22,985 bases of DNA from a bacterium (lineage in GTDB: Bacteria > Bdellovibrionota > Bdellovibrionia > Bdellovibrionales > UBA1609): contig JAJYHS010000007.1 in NCBI GenBank assembly GCA_021784635.1, positions 1 to 22,985 of the forward strand. The letters are read 5' to 3'. Below are positions 1-8,410 of the stretch, one piece after another. The notes below the pieces were generated by a model, which was given only the letters and a program-made list of their open reading frames with translations, had not been told where the DNA came from and ran no database searches. The translations under genes and the position numbers were made by a program. Position 1 is the first letter of the stretch. Every line of letters starts with the position of its first letter.

Positions 1-1
1 C

Positions 2-961
2 GTTGTCACGCCAGAAATTATCGCTCCAGAAAACCTGGAGAGTATTGCTCCAGAAAACGACGAGCGGGATAACATCGACTTAACAAAAGACGAAACGGCG
101 CTCGCTATCAAAGAAGATGGCGCGCTTGTCGGCGCAGACCCTGTTTCACGGTATTTGGCTGAGATTCGTAAATACCCGCTTCTCACTCGCGACGAAGAGT
201 ACAAATTAGCTGTTCGCTATCGCGAAACCGGCGATCGCGAGGCGGCGCAAAAACTTGTGACATCGAATCTCCGCTTTGTCGTCAAAATCGCCATGGAGTA
301 TTCAAAGTTCGGCGCGCGCCTGATCGATCTCATCCAAGAAGGTAACGTCGGGCTGATGCAGGCCGTGAAAGAATTCAACCCGTACAAAGGCGTTAGGCTT
401 ATCACCTACGCCGTGTGGTGGATTCGAGGCCATATTCAAGAGTTTCTCATGCGGCATTATTCTATGGTTCGAATCGGCACGACTCACAATCAGCGAAAGC
501 TGTTCTACGAACTGCAACGAAGCCGCGACCAACTCGAACGCATGGGGATGGAAGCCGGTCTTATGCAAATCAGCGGGCGCCTTGGCATTTCCGAAGATGA
601 AGTGAAAGAGATGAGCGGGCGTGTATTACAGCGTGATGTAAGCCTCGACAAGCCGGTAGGCGACGACGGCCGTACGACGGTTGCAGATTTAACAGTGCGC
701 GAAAGTGCGGCCCCCGCAGACGAAATCATTAGCCATCAAGAGCAGCTTTCACTTCTTCAGGAGCAAATTGAAAAAATCCGCCCGACACTCAATGCCCGCG
801 AAGTATTTATTTTAGAGAATCGATTACTCGCCGATGAGCCGCTTACACTTCAACAAATCGGCGACAAATACGGCATCACACGCGAAGCGGCCCGTCAACT
901 TGAAGCCCGTCTGATTCAAAAAATTCGCGGTGAAATGGGCGCGCGGCAAGACGACCGCTAA
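2..961 (+). CDS. rpoH: RNA polymerase sigma factor, RpoH (sigma-32) type, 5' end cut by window
   Basis: Alternative sigma factor, by family the heat-shock sigma that directs RNA polymerase to chaperone and protease promoters. The frame is open from base 2 with no ATG or GTG, so the true start lies upstream; the first TTG (155) falls inside the conserved DPVSRYLAEIRKYPLL block and is not the start. Region 2 is clear (DLIQEGNVGLMQAVKEFNP, then GVRLITYAVWWIRGHIQEF). It is followed by QRKLFYELQRSRD, which matches the RpoH box (QRKLFFNLR) and separates this gene from RpoD, RpoS and FliA. Region 4 with a helix-turn-helix is at the C-terminus (LTLQQIGDKYGITREAARQLEARLIQKI). Before region 1.2 there are at least 45 extra acidic residues with an APEN duplication, which E. 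coli RpoH lacks. The stop overlaps the stop of convergent fliA. Family call is firm; the actual regulon is unknown. Confidence 0.9.
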   Translation, partial: VVTPEIIAPENLESIAPENDERDNIDLTKDETALAIKEDGALVGADPVSRYLAEIRKYPLLTRDEEYKLAVRYRETGDREAAQKLVTSNLRFVVKIAMEYSKFGARLIDLIQEGNVGLMQAVKEFNPYKGVRLITYAVWWIRGHIQEFLMRHYSMVRIGTTHNQRKLFYELQRSRDQLERMGMEAGLMQISGRLGISEDEVKEMSGRVLQRDVSLDKPVGDDGRTTVADLTVRESAAPADEIISHQEQLSLLQEQIEKIRPTLNAREVFILENRLLADEPLTLQQIGDKYGITREAARQLEARLIQKIRGEMGARQDDR

Positions 962-1758
962 ACCGCTTCTAATTCTTGATCTTGAAAATGTTGAGTGAGT
1001 TTGGCGCGTAGACGGGTGATGGCCTGCGCGTGAAGCTGTGAAACGCGGCTTTCGGTCACTCGCAAAATCTTGCCGATTTCTTTGAGATTCATGTCTTCAT
1101 AATAATACAGAGACAACACTAGCCGTTGCCGCTCGGGTAAGTCCTCAATGGCTTTCGTCACGATTTGCTTAATCGATTTGAGTTTGAGCTGATTGAGCGG
1201 ATTGTTCAACTTACAGCTTTCGAGCAAATTGAGAATCGACATTTTATCGACGTTCGAAAACGTATTGGCTTCGTCGATCGACAAAACGCTTACCGGACGT
1301 ACTTGATTCACAAGATCATAAAATTCATCAATCGAGATGTTGAGCTTCTCGGCGACTTCGTCGTCCGAAGCCGAACGGCCGAGTTGTGATTCAAGCTCGA
1401 CAATTGCCTTATCGAGCATCTTGGCTTTATCGCGCACCGATCGCGGGACCCAGTCTTGCGCACGAAGTTCGTCAAGTATCGCTCCTCGAATTCGAAATTC
1501 GGCATACGTTTTAAATTTATTGTCCCGTCTAGGATCGTATTTTTCAATGGCGTCCATGAGGCCGATTACACCACTTGAAATAAGATCGTCGAGTTCAATG
1601 TGGGCGGGTAAACGCACGGCAATTTTTTGTGCTATAAATTTGATGAGCGGCGCATACTCCATAATGAGCGTATCTTTTTGCTTCGCCGTAATCTTTTGCG
1701 GATTTTCTTTATACTTTTGTAAAAGCGCGCTGGCATTCGCAGATGCATTTTTGGCCAT
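958..1758 (-). CDS. fliA: Flagellar sigma factor FliA (sigma-28)
   Basis: Sigma-28 family factor (266 aa), expected to direct transcription of late flagellar genes such as flagellin, motor and chemotaxis genes. Region 2 is recognisable as LIKFIAQKIAVRLPAHIELD, then SGVIGLMDAIEKYDP and FKTYAEFRIRGAILDELRAQ, followed by DWVPRSVRDKA, the typical FliA/WhiG junction. Region 3 (LGRSASDDEVAEKLNIS) and region 4 (LPERQRLVLSLYYYEDMNLK, then EIGKILRVTESRVSQLHAQA) follow. The start is supported by AAGGGG about 10 nt upstream of the ATG. It is the last gene of the flagellar block, 65 nt after flhG; that gap holds only a weak promoter-like TTGGCG-15-TAGAAT, so it is probably co-transcribed. No FlgM-like anti-sigma gene lies nearby. 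The stop TAG shares bases with the TAA of the convergent rpoH-type gene. Confidence 0.95.
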   Translation of the reverse strand: MAKNASANASALLQKYKENPQKITAKQKDTLIMEYAPLIKFIAQKIAVRLPAHIELDDLISSGVIGLMDAIEKYDPRRDNKFKTYAEFRIRGAILDELRAQDWVPRSVRDKAKMLDKAIVELESQLGRSASDDEVAEKLNISIDEFYDLVNQVRPVSVLSIDEANTFSNVDKMSILNLLESCKLNNPLNQLKLKSIKQIVTKAIEDLPERQRLVLSLYYYEDMNLKEIGKILRVTESRVSQLHAQAITRLRAKLTQHFQDQELEAV

Positions 1759-1823
1759 TGCCGATTTTTCCCCTTACGATAAATTCTAACAAACCGTGGT
1801 CGACGCCAAAAGTCCTATTCTTG

Positions 1824-2660
1824 TCAGGCTACACCAATGATCTGCTCCCAAAAAAACTGCATACCACCCTTAACAGCCGATAGACTTTTAGAATGACTCA
1901 AGTTTTCACATAACATTTGAATCGCGTAACTGGACGGAGAGCGAGGCGCGGCCCGAACCACCAACTGTTGCGTTTTTGTCGCGACTCTTAGATTCGCATC
2001 GCTTGGTATAAACCCCTTATAGTCAAGACTGACACACAAAAACCGATTGGCCACATCGCTCAGTCGTCGGTAAATCGAGAGCGCTTCACTTTCGTCCTGC
2101 ACCATATTGGCAACGATTGAAAACTTTTGCTCGTTCAGCCTTTTGTTCAGCACCTTGATCAGTGCGTAAGCGTCGGTGAGACTCGACGGGTCACCGGTCA
2201 CTACAACGAGCGTCTCTTGCGCGGCCGAGTTCAGATATAAAACGTTATCGTCGATGCCTGGTGCCGTATCGATCAACATATAATCGTATCGATCATTCAA
2301 TTCATTCACCTGATCGAGGAGCAATTTTTTCTGAAACACCGACAAATTTTGTAATCCGTAAACACCACTGCCGCCCGGGATGAGCGAAACGTTGGGAATC
2401 GCCTCGACAATAACGTCGCGCAAAGGGCATTCACCATTGAGAACCGATTCGAGCGTTCGAGTGACGCGAATACCGAACATTACGTCGACGTTTGCCATCC
2501 CAAGATCGCCATCCAAAACCAACACCCGGTAGCCCTGTCTTGCCAATAGCAGCGCCAAATTTGAAATTAAAGTTGTTTTACCCACGCCGCCTTTACCGGA
2601 CGTTACGCTGATGGTTTTTGTTTTTGTCCGGACCGGTTCGTTTGCCGCCGTTGCACTCAT
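1824..2660 (-). CDS. flhG: MinD-like ATPase FlhG (FleN/YlxH), flagellar number regulator
   Basis: MinD/ParA-type ATPase (278 aa) that in other bacteria limits flagellar number and acts with FlhF. The deviant Walker A is residues 21-30 (SGKGGVGKTT), with Lys23 as the signature lysine for dimerisation. DGDLGMANVD (50-59) and Walker B LIDTAPGI (129-136) follow. The C-terminal end (about 266-277, MQFFWEQIIGV) looks like the amphipathic membrane-targeting helix of the family. The N-terminal extension is short (about 16 aa) and lacks the DQAxxLR motif by which many FlhG proteins activate the FlhF GTPase; the layout is closer to Pseudomonas FleN. The ATG overlaps the flhF stop (ATGA), and GAGAGGGG lies just upstream. 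Position directly after flhF makes the FlhG call secure over MinD. Confidence 0.93.
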   Translation of the reverse strand: MSATAANEPVRTKTKTISVTSGKGGVGKTTLISNLALLLARQGYRVLVLDGDLGMANVDVMFGIRVTRTLESVLNGECPLRDVIVEAIPNVSLIPGGSGVYGLQNLSVFQKKLLLDQVNELNDRYDYMLIDTAPGIDDNVLYLNSAAQETLVVVTGDPSSLTDAYALIKVLNKRLNEQKFSIVANMVQDESEALSIYRRLSDVANRFLCVSLDYKGFIPSDANLRVATKTQQLVVRAAPRSPSSYAIQMLCENLSHSKSLSAVKGGMQFFWEQIIGVA

Positions 2661-4132
2661 GACTGACCCCTCTCTGCAAATTGACTTAATTTAAATAACA
2701 AATCGATAACCCGTTCTTTCGATGCGAATTCAAAATCTTCGGGTACATTGTTGCCGATACCAAATGAATGAAGCGGTGATCCGAATTTCTTTTGAAAATT
2801 GTAGATCAGACCGAACTGCACGGCCTCATCAAGACGCGTGAAAATTACATCTTGAAATCCGACAAACTTAAATCGTTCGGCGATCTCGAATGCATCCGTG
2901 TCACGCGCCATGATCGATTGAACAAAATGAGTTTGAAAATCCTCAGGATTTTTCGTAAGTCCAGGCGGTAAAATCTGCCTCAACACTTCGAGATCGTTAC
3001 CCGCTTTTAAGTTGAGCCCGGGCGTATCAAACAATACATAATCAATTGCGGCCAATTGTGGAGCGAGCGTGTTCCAATCACTAGTTTTAGTCACCACCGC
3101 ATAAGGAGCATTGAGAATTTGCGCGTAAATTTTAAATTGATCGGTTGCGCCCACTTTCACGACGTCGCCGGTGACAAGCGCGACTCGTTTCTTTTCATTC
3201 ATAATCAAGTGACACGCGAGCTTTATTACAGTTGAAGTTTTACCCTGACCAGTCGGGCCCAAAAATGCGTGAAATTTAGCGCGCATGGGTTTGTCGGCAA
3301 TTTGCAGTTCATCAAGTAAATAGCGAATGACCCACCCGTCTACGAAAGCTTTTTTCTGCTTTTGCTCCTTTGGGAGTTTTTCGTTGGCAACTTTGAGTAT
3401 CTTAACAATATTGTCGTGCGCGATGCCGGCGTCGGCCAGGCGTTTAAATGCAAAACTGAGTTCGTAGGGCAACCCCTCGTCAGCGCCTGGATGAAGCGAA
3501 ACAAAACCTGCAGGCATTTTTTGAAAATTGGACACTAGACCGCGCAAATATTGAACCTCTTGTTGAAGCGATAGCGCTTTGGCATCTGGCAGAGTCGATG
3601 GCGCCGCTATGACAGTCGACGGCGCGACAACGGGGGGTTGCGCAGCAGAAATTGTTGGCGCTAAGACGGCACCGGCCGGAGTATCGATATCGGCATAACG
3701 AACAGACGTAATTCCATTTTGGCGTGGTATTTGCGGTTGCCGAATGACTTCCGGTTCCGGCTCGGACTGAGCTTTGATTTCATCGTCAACAGCGTTTTCG
3801 TCCACCCACTCCGATTCGCTTTCAGAATTGCGGCTGAACACCTCGTCGATCATAGCTTCGGTTGATTTTTTGATAAACTCCCGCTGCTTGTGAGCGCTTG
3901 CTTTGTTAAATCGCTCACGATCACGGGCTCCGAGTTTTCGCTCGGCTTGCTTTTTGCTTTGCAATTTATTTTCTGAAACAGCCGCGGTCACCTCAACGCT
4001 TGTTTCGCCCATAAGACCGAACCGTTTTACATTTTCTTTTGCCGATAAAATTATTGCCTCGGGCCCCATGTGAAACTTCACAAGATGAATCGCCTCTTTG
4101 ATTGACTTCGCTTCAAATTTTTTAACTACCAT
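2657..4132 (-). CDS. flhF: SRP-type GTPase FlhF, flagellar placement
   Basis: SRP-family GTPase (491 aa), expected to set the site, often the pole, where a flagellum is built. The N-terminal B domain starts MVVKKFEAKSIKEAI. A charged, Pro-rich and probably disordered linker spans about 55-185. The helical N domain follows and the G domain starts near 288. Motifs: P-loop 292-301 (GPTGQGKTST), G2 323-329 (DVVKVGA), G3 369-372 (DTPG), G4 432-436 (TRLDE), G5 458-464 (GIGNNVP). Several positions differ from the usual FlhF consensus: GPTGVGKT has Q for V, DTYRIGA has V for T and K for R, and TKLDE has R for K. The fold therefore looks intact, but hydrolysis or nucleotide affinity may differ. The start has GAGG 8 nt upstream and lies 18 nt after flhA. 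It overlaps flhG by 4 nt. Confidence 0.93.
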   Translation of the reverse strand: MVVKKFEAKSIKEAIHLVKFHMGPEAIILSAKENVKRFGLMGETSVEVTAAVSENKLQSKKQAERKLGARDRERFNKASAHKQREFIKKSTEAMIDEVFSRNSESESEWVDENAVDDEIKAQSEPEPEVIRQPQIPRQNGITSVRYADIDTPAGAVLAPTISAAQPPVVAPSTVIAAPSTLPDAKALSLQQEVQYLRGLVSNFQKMPAGFVSLHPGADEGLPYELSFAFKRLADAGIAHDNIVKILKVANEKLPKEQKQKKAFVDGWVIRYLLDELQIADKPMRAKFHAFLGPTGQGKTSTVIKLACHLIMNEKKRVALVTGDVVKVGATDQFKIYAQILNAPYAVVTKTSDWNTLAPQLAAIDYVLFDTPGLNLKAGNDLEVLRQILPPGLTKNPEDFQTHFVQSIMARDTDAFEIAERFKFVGFQDVIFTRLDEAVQFGLIYNFQKKFGSPLHSFGIGNNVPEDFEFASKERVIDLLFKLSQFAERGQS

Positions 4133-4150
4133 CGTCTTTACCTCGCACTT

Positions 4151-6265
4151 TTAAGCGCTCACCTCAGCTTGACCTTGCCGCAAATCCACTTGACCGACCG
4201 AAGATATGTGTACGTCGGGTGTCAATTCCGTATGCGCAAGCACAATCAACTGGGGTATAAATCGGGACGTCAGCTTGTAAATATGCCGTCTCGCCGTCGG
4301 GCTCGTAAGTAAGATCGGTTGACCGGCAATTTCAGGATGTGACTCGATTGTTTGCGCAATACGCTCAATCATTTCTTGCGCACTATGGGGATCCATAACA
4401 AGCTGCACACCCTGTTCCGTTTGCAAAAGCGAATTGGCAACCAGCTCTTCAAGATGCCGACCCAAGGTGATCACCTGAATTTGGCCGTCATCTGAAATGT
4501 ACTTTCTAGTAATCGCCCGCGCCAATGACCTACGTACTTGCTCGGTCAAAATTTCGGGGTCTTTCGATTTTGCTCCTTCATCCGACAGAGTTTCAAATAT
4601 GGTTCGTAAATCGCGTATCGAAACTTGCTCACGAAGCAAACTTTGCAGCACACGCACGACCGTCCCCAACGGCAAAATATTGGGGATGAGATCTTCAACA
4701 ATTTTCGGATATTGCTTTTTCAAATTTTCAACTAAAGCATCAGCCTCTTGACGGCCGAACAACTCAGCGGCGTGGGTCCGAATAACTTCTGTAATGTGCG
4801 TCGCCATCACCGTCGGCAAGTCAACCACGGTGTAACCGGCAAGTTCCGCTTCTTCTTTCATCGCTTTACCAATCCAAATGGCGTCGAGACCAAACGCCGG
4901 TTCTTTGGTTGGAATGCCGTCGATATGTGACGTCACACTGCCAGGGTCCATGGCCAGAAGACAATCGGCGCGAAGCATGCCGCCCGCGACTTTATTGCCT
5001 TTAATTAGTAGGCGATATTCGCCCGGATTGAGCTGCAAATTGTCGCGTATATGAATGCTCGGCACGACGATTCCGAACTCAAGTGCAAATTGTTTTCGTA
5101 TACTCACAATCCGCTCGAGAAGATCGCCGGATTGGTTAGATTCCACAACGTTGATCAAAGCGTAACCCACTTCAAGCTCAATCAAATCAAGAGGCAAGAG
5201 ACTTTCGATGTTTTCTTTTTTCGGCTTGGCCGATTCGGCATCAGCGGCCTTTTTCTTGTTTGCTTCTTCATCTTGCTCATAACGGTGAACCACCCATGCC
5301 ACCACTCCAAGAACCGCCGCTATAAAGAAAAACGGCAACGTCGGTAGACCCGGCACAAGACCCAAAACGACAAGTACGCCTGCGGCGATGGCGACGGCCT
5401 TCCAACGAGTAAACAATTGACGGGCGAGATCCTGGCTCATGTCGTTTTCGCTGGAATTTCGCGTGACGACTATACCGGCAGCCGTTGAAACAATCAGCGC
5501 CGGAATTTGCGACACAAGACCATCCCCGATCGTCATGGTGGTGTAATAATGAGCCGCCGTCGACAGTGACAAATCTTTTTGAAACATGCCGATGCACAAG
5601 CCGCCGATGATATTAATTATAGTGATGATAATACCGGCGATGGCGTCGCCACGAACAAATTTGCTGGCGCCATCCATGGAACCGTAAAAGTCGGCTTCCA
5701 TTTCAATTTCGCGGCGTCTGGCGCGCGCTTCTTTTTCATTGATGAGGCCCGCGTTTAAGTCGGCGTCAATCGACATTTGTTTGCCGGGCATGGCATCTAA
5801 CGTAAACCGCGCCGCAACCTCGGCAACGCGTCCCGAACCTTTGGTGATGACGACAAAGTTAATTACAACAAGAATTATAAATACGACAAATCCGATTACA
5901 TAGTTATCCCCGACGACAAACTGGCCAAACGACGAAATCACGCGCCCAACAGCCTGCGGTCCGTTATTGCCCACAGTCAAAATCAAACGTGTCGAAGCGA
6001 TATTCAATGATAAACGAAAAAGGGTGGCAACCAAAAGTAAACTCGGGAACACGCTAAAATCCAATGGTTTTTGCGTATACAGGGCGACGAGCAAAATAAG
6101 CATTGAAAGGGTTATTGACATTGTCAAAAGAATGTCGAGCACAAACGGCGGTATCGGGATTAGCATGACGCCCATGATGGCGACAAGACCGACGGCCATG
6201 AACAGATCGGTATTTTTGGTTATCCGTTCGAATTTTCGCAAAAACAGATAGAGGGCATCAGACAT
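4151..6265 (-). CDS. flhA: Flagellar export gate protein FlhA
   Basis: Large export-gate subunit of the flagellar type III secretion system (704 aa, close to the family norm of about 690-700). The N-terminal half has about eight membrane segments, beginning near LFMAVGLVAIMGVMLIPIPP. The conserved cytoplasmic FHIPEP loop region follows (FRLSLNIASTRLIL, then GDNYVIGFVVFIILV and DAMPGKQMSIDADLNAG). The C-terminal half (about 350-704) is the soluble domain that docks chaperone-substrate complexes and forms the nonameric ring. The start codon overlaps the flhB stop by one base (TAATG), which suggests coupled translation, and CAGAGG lies 8 nt upstream. The Phe, Ile and Glu-rich signature blocks and the length are normal; no truncation is seen. 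Assignment as flagellar rather than virulence type III rests on the surrounding fli/flh genes. Confidence 0.97.
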   Translation of the reverse strand: MSDALYLFLRKFERITKNTDLFMAVGLVAIMGVMLIPIPPFVLDILLTMSITLSMLILLVALYTQKPLDFSVFPSLLLVATLFRLSLNIASTRLILTVGNNGPQAVGRVISSFGQFVVGDNYVIGFVVFIILVVINFVVITKGSGRVAEVAARFTLDAMPGKQMSIDADLNAGLINEKEARARRREIEMEADFYGSMDGASKFVRGDAIAGIIITIINIIGGLCIGMFQKDLSLSTAAHYYTTMTIGDGLVSQIPALIVSTAAGIVVTRNSSENDMSQDLARQLFTRWKAVAIAAGVLVVLGLVPGLPTLPFFFIAAVLGVVAWVVHRYEQDEEANKKKAADAESAKPKKENIESLLPLDLIELEVGYALINVVESNQSGDLLERIVSIRKQFALEFGIVVPSIHIRDNLQLNPGEYRLLIKGNKVAGGMLRADCLLAMDPGSVTSHIDGIPTKEPAFGLDAIWIGKAMKEEAELAGYTVVDLPTVMATHITEVIRTHAAELFGRQEADALVENLKKQYPKIVEDLIPNILPLGTVVRVLQSLLREQVSIRDLRTIFETLSDEGAKSKDPEILTEQVRRSLARAITRKYISDDGQIQVITLGRHLEELVANSLLQTEQGVQLVMDPHSAQEMIERIAQTIESHPEIAGQPILLTSPTARRHIYKLTSRFIPQLIVLAHTELTPDVHISSVGQVDLRQGQAEVSA

Positions 6266-7332
6266 TAGCTAAACCTCTGCCGTTTAAGCCGGTAAATATA
6301 CGACAGGACTTCAGCGACGGCCGCGTAAAGCTCCCGTGGTATAACCTGACCGATTTTCAAAGTTTTAAAGATCGTTCGCGCAAGCGGCTTGTTTTCTACA
6401 ATAGGAACGTTGTTTTCTTTTGCAATGGCCTTGATTTTTTCCGCCATAAAATCGGCACCTTTAGCAACTAACCTGGGCGCGATCATTTCTTTCGAATACT
6501 GAAGTGCGCACGCCAAGTGCGTCGGGTTTGTGATAACGACATCAGCTTTTTTAACTGCGTCCATCATCCGGCGGTTAGCGATCTCACGTTGAAGCTTGCG
6601 AACACGTGCGCGTACCAGCGGGTCTCCTTCACGGGATTTGAGTTCTTCTTTGACCTCTTGCTTGGTCATGCGCATTTCACGTTCTAATTCCCAGCGCTGA
6701 AATAGGTAATCAAGGCCGGCAAGTACCGCCATTAAAACTCCGACCCATCCGCAAAGTTTCAGCGTCAGTTCGCCGCAATAAACAAGCAACTGCGATGTGC
6801 CGAAAAGCGACAGCCGCGGGAGGGTTTTAATCTCGTTTTTTAAAATTATGTAAACAATGCCGCTCACCAGTGTAACTTTAATGATCGCTTTGCCGCCCTC
6901 GACGAGTGATCGCAAAGTGAAAATGCGCTTGAACCCCTGAACGGGGTCGATCCGGTTCAAATCAAATTTCATTGCCTCTTCGCTACTGAGTAAACCCACC
7001 TGAATAACCGAAGCCATGATATTGATGATCCAAAGAAGACCCGTGAGCGGCGCAACTATAAGCGCGGCGTGAATCGCGGCAAAGCGCACGGCCATGTACC
7101 AATCGCCGGTACGGCTGGTTTGAACAAGAAAGTCTGTAAATGAATGTCTGTATATTTCATACATTTGCAGCAAAAAATAGCGTCCAAGAAGCCAGAATGC
7201 GATCGTTGAAAACAAAAGCACGAAAACGGAACCCAGTTCACGTGTTTGTGCAACTTGGCCGCGATTTCTAAAATCTTCGCGTCGCTGCGGCGTTGGTTCT
7301 TCTGTCTTTTCAGAATCGTCTGAATCAGCCAT
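6265..7332 (-). CDS. flhB: Flagellar export switch protein FlhB
   Basis: Export-gate subunit that switches substrate class from rod/hook to filament (355 aa). The N-terminus is EKTEEPTPQRREDFRNRGQV, the standard cytoplasmic start of FlhB. Four membrane segments follow (about 35-58, 85-112, 145-165, 185-210). The cytoplasmic domain carries the self-cleaving NPTH site at residues 269-272 (VVITNPTHLACALQYS), with cleavage expected between Asn269 and Pro270. The stop overlaps the flhA ATG by one base, and its own ATG overlaps the fliR stop by one base (TAATG at both junctions). GAAGG sits 7 nt upstream of the start. Nothing unusual apart from the tight coupling. Confidence 0.97.
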   Translation of the reverse strand: MADSDDSEKTEEPTPQRREDFRNRGQVAQTRELGSVFVLLFSTIAFWLLGRYFLLQMYEIYRHSFTDFLVQTSRTGDWYMAVRFAAIHAALIVAPLTGLLWIINIMASVIQVGLLSSEEAMKFDLNRIDPVQGFKRIFTLRSLVEGGKAIIKVTLVSGIVYIILKNEIKTLPRLSLFGTSQLLVYCGELTLKLCGWVGVLMAVLAGLDYLFQRWELEREMRMTKQEVKEELKSREGDPLVRARVRKLQREIANRRMMDAVKKADVVITNPTHLACALQYSKEMIAPRLVAKGADFMAEKIKAIAKENNVPIVENKPLARTIFKTLKIGQVIPRELYAAVAEVLSYIYRLKRQRFS

Positions 7333-8111
7333 TAAAGCGCCTTCACAAAGCGAATAAGTTCATTTGCCGTTAGGTTCGAAAGTCCGTGCATCTCCCACAA
7401 AAGTAACGGCAACGTCACAAACAAAACAATAAACCCAGCCAAAATGTTCAACGGTAAGCTTGTAATTAGAATATTGATTTGGGGAACCGCACGGCCCACA
7501 ACGGCAACGGCGAGATTTAAAAACAAAATCGACACCAAAATCGGCGCACTCATTTTGACCGCGATTAACATCACGGTTTCGATAATGATGCCAAAACTGC
7601 CAAACGGCGTCAGTGCGAGGCCGACTTTGCTTAACGGCACAATTGAATACGATTGAAATATTCCGGCAATCAAAAGCTCATGTCCGTTAATCGCCAAGAA
7701 AAAAATCGACGCAAGAATCACGAAAAACTGATCAAAAGAACTCATGCTTCCGCCCATTGTTGTGTCAAACAATTGAGCTTCTGACAACCCAAGCGACACG
7801 CTCATAATTTCACCCGCCATGGAGACGGCAAAGAAAAAGATACGTGCCAAAAACCCGAGGACAAGCCCTACAAAAAGCTCTTTTACCGCAAGCGTAATAA
7901 TCATAACTGAATCGACATCAAAACTGAGTTTTCTCCATCCGATTTGTGGAAACAGCACAAACGTTAATGCCAAAGCGAACAAAATCTTCACCGGGGCTGG
8001 GACCATGTTGCTGCCAAAAATCGGCATCGCGAAAACAAAACCCGCCATGCGCAAAAGAACAAGCGCAAAAGCTAAAATTTCAGTCATACTAAACGTATAT
8101 ATGTTCGGCAC
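7332..8111 (-). CDS. fliR: Flagellar export gate protein FliR
   Basis: Inner-membrane subunit of the FliPQR export channel (259 aa, normal length). The protein is strongly hydrophobic, with about six membrane segments; ALVLLRMAGFVFAMPIFGS and PLNILAGFIVLFVTLPLLLW are typical FliR blocks. The start is a GTG placed directly after the fliQ stop (TAAGTG), with GAGGGG four bases upstream. The alternative ATG at 8087 would give MTEILAFALV but has no Shine-Dalgarno sequence, so the GTG is preferred. The 3' end overlaps flhB by one base. Confidence 0.94.
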   Translation of the reverse strand: MPNIYTFSMTEILAFALVLLRMAGFVFAMPIFGSNMVPAPVKILFALALTFVLFPQIGWRKLSFDVDSVMIITLAVKELFVGLVLGFLARIFFFAVSMAGEIMSVSLGLSEAQLFDTTMGGSMSSFDQFFVILASIFFLAINGHELLIAGIFQSYSIVPLSKVGLALTPFGSFGIIIETVMLIAVKMSAPILVSILFLNLAVAVVGRAVPQINILITSLPLNILAGFIVLFVTLPLLLWEMHGLSNLTANELIRFVKAL

Positions 8112-8384
8112 TTAACCCCTCACGAAAAATGCAATGTTGTGATAAAGCACGGTCGTGTAGTGCGACATCACAGCCAACATCCAGGGACCGGCCACTACAA
8201 GAACTAAAAAAATCACAACCATTTTTGGTACAAACGTCAGCGTCGATTCGTTAATTTGCGTAACCGCTTGTAAAACGCTGATGATCAAGCCGATAACCAG
8301 CGAGGCAATCAGCATGGGAGCCGAAATCAACGCCGTTGTCCGAATCGCATCTTGCCCAAGGTTTAAAACAAGTTCTTGAGTCAC
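8112..8384 (-). CDS. fliQ: Flagellar export gate protein FliQ
   Basis: Small export-channel subunit (90 aa) with two membrane hairpin helices (about 17-42 and 52-75), the family's usual size. The conserved core ISVLQAVTQINESTLTFVPK is characteristic of FliQ. The start is GTG with a strong AAAGGAG nine bases upstream. It follows fliP by 26 nt and is butted against fliR with no spacer. Confidence 0.96.
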   Translation of the reverse strand: MTQELVLNLGQDAIRTTALISAPMLIASLVIGLIISVLQAVTQINESTLTFVPKMVVIFLVLVVAGPWMLAVMSHYTTVLYHNIAFFVRG

Positions 8385-8410
8385 GCTGAAAAGCTCCTTT
8401 CAAACGTCCA

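Noticed and set aside
155..157. TTG as the start of the RpoH-type gene
   Set aside because: It lies within the conserved region 1.2 sequence; the frame stays open to the window edge.
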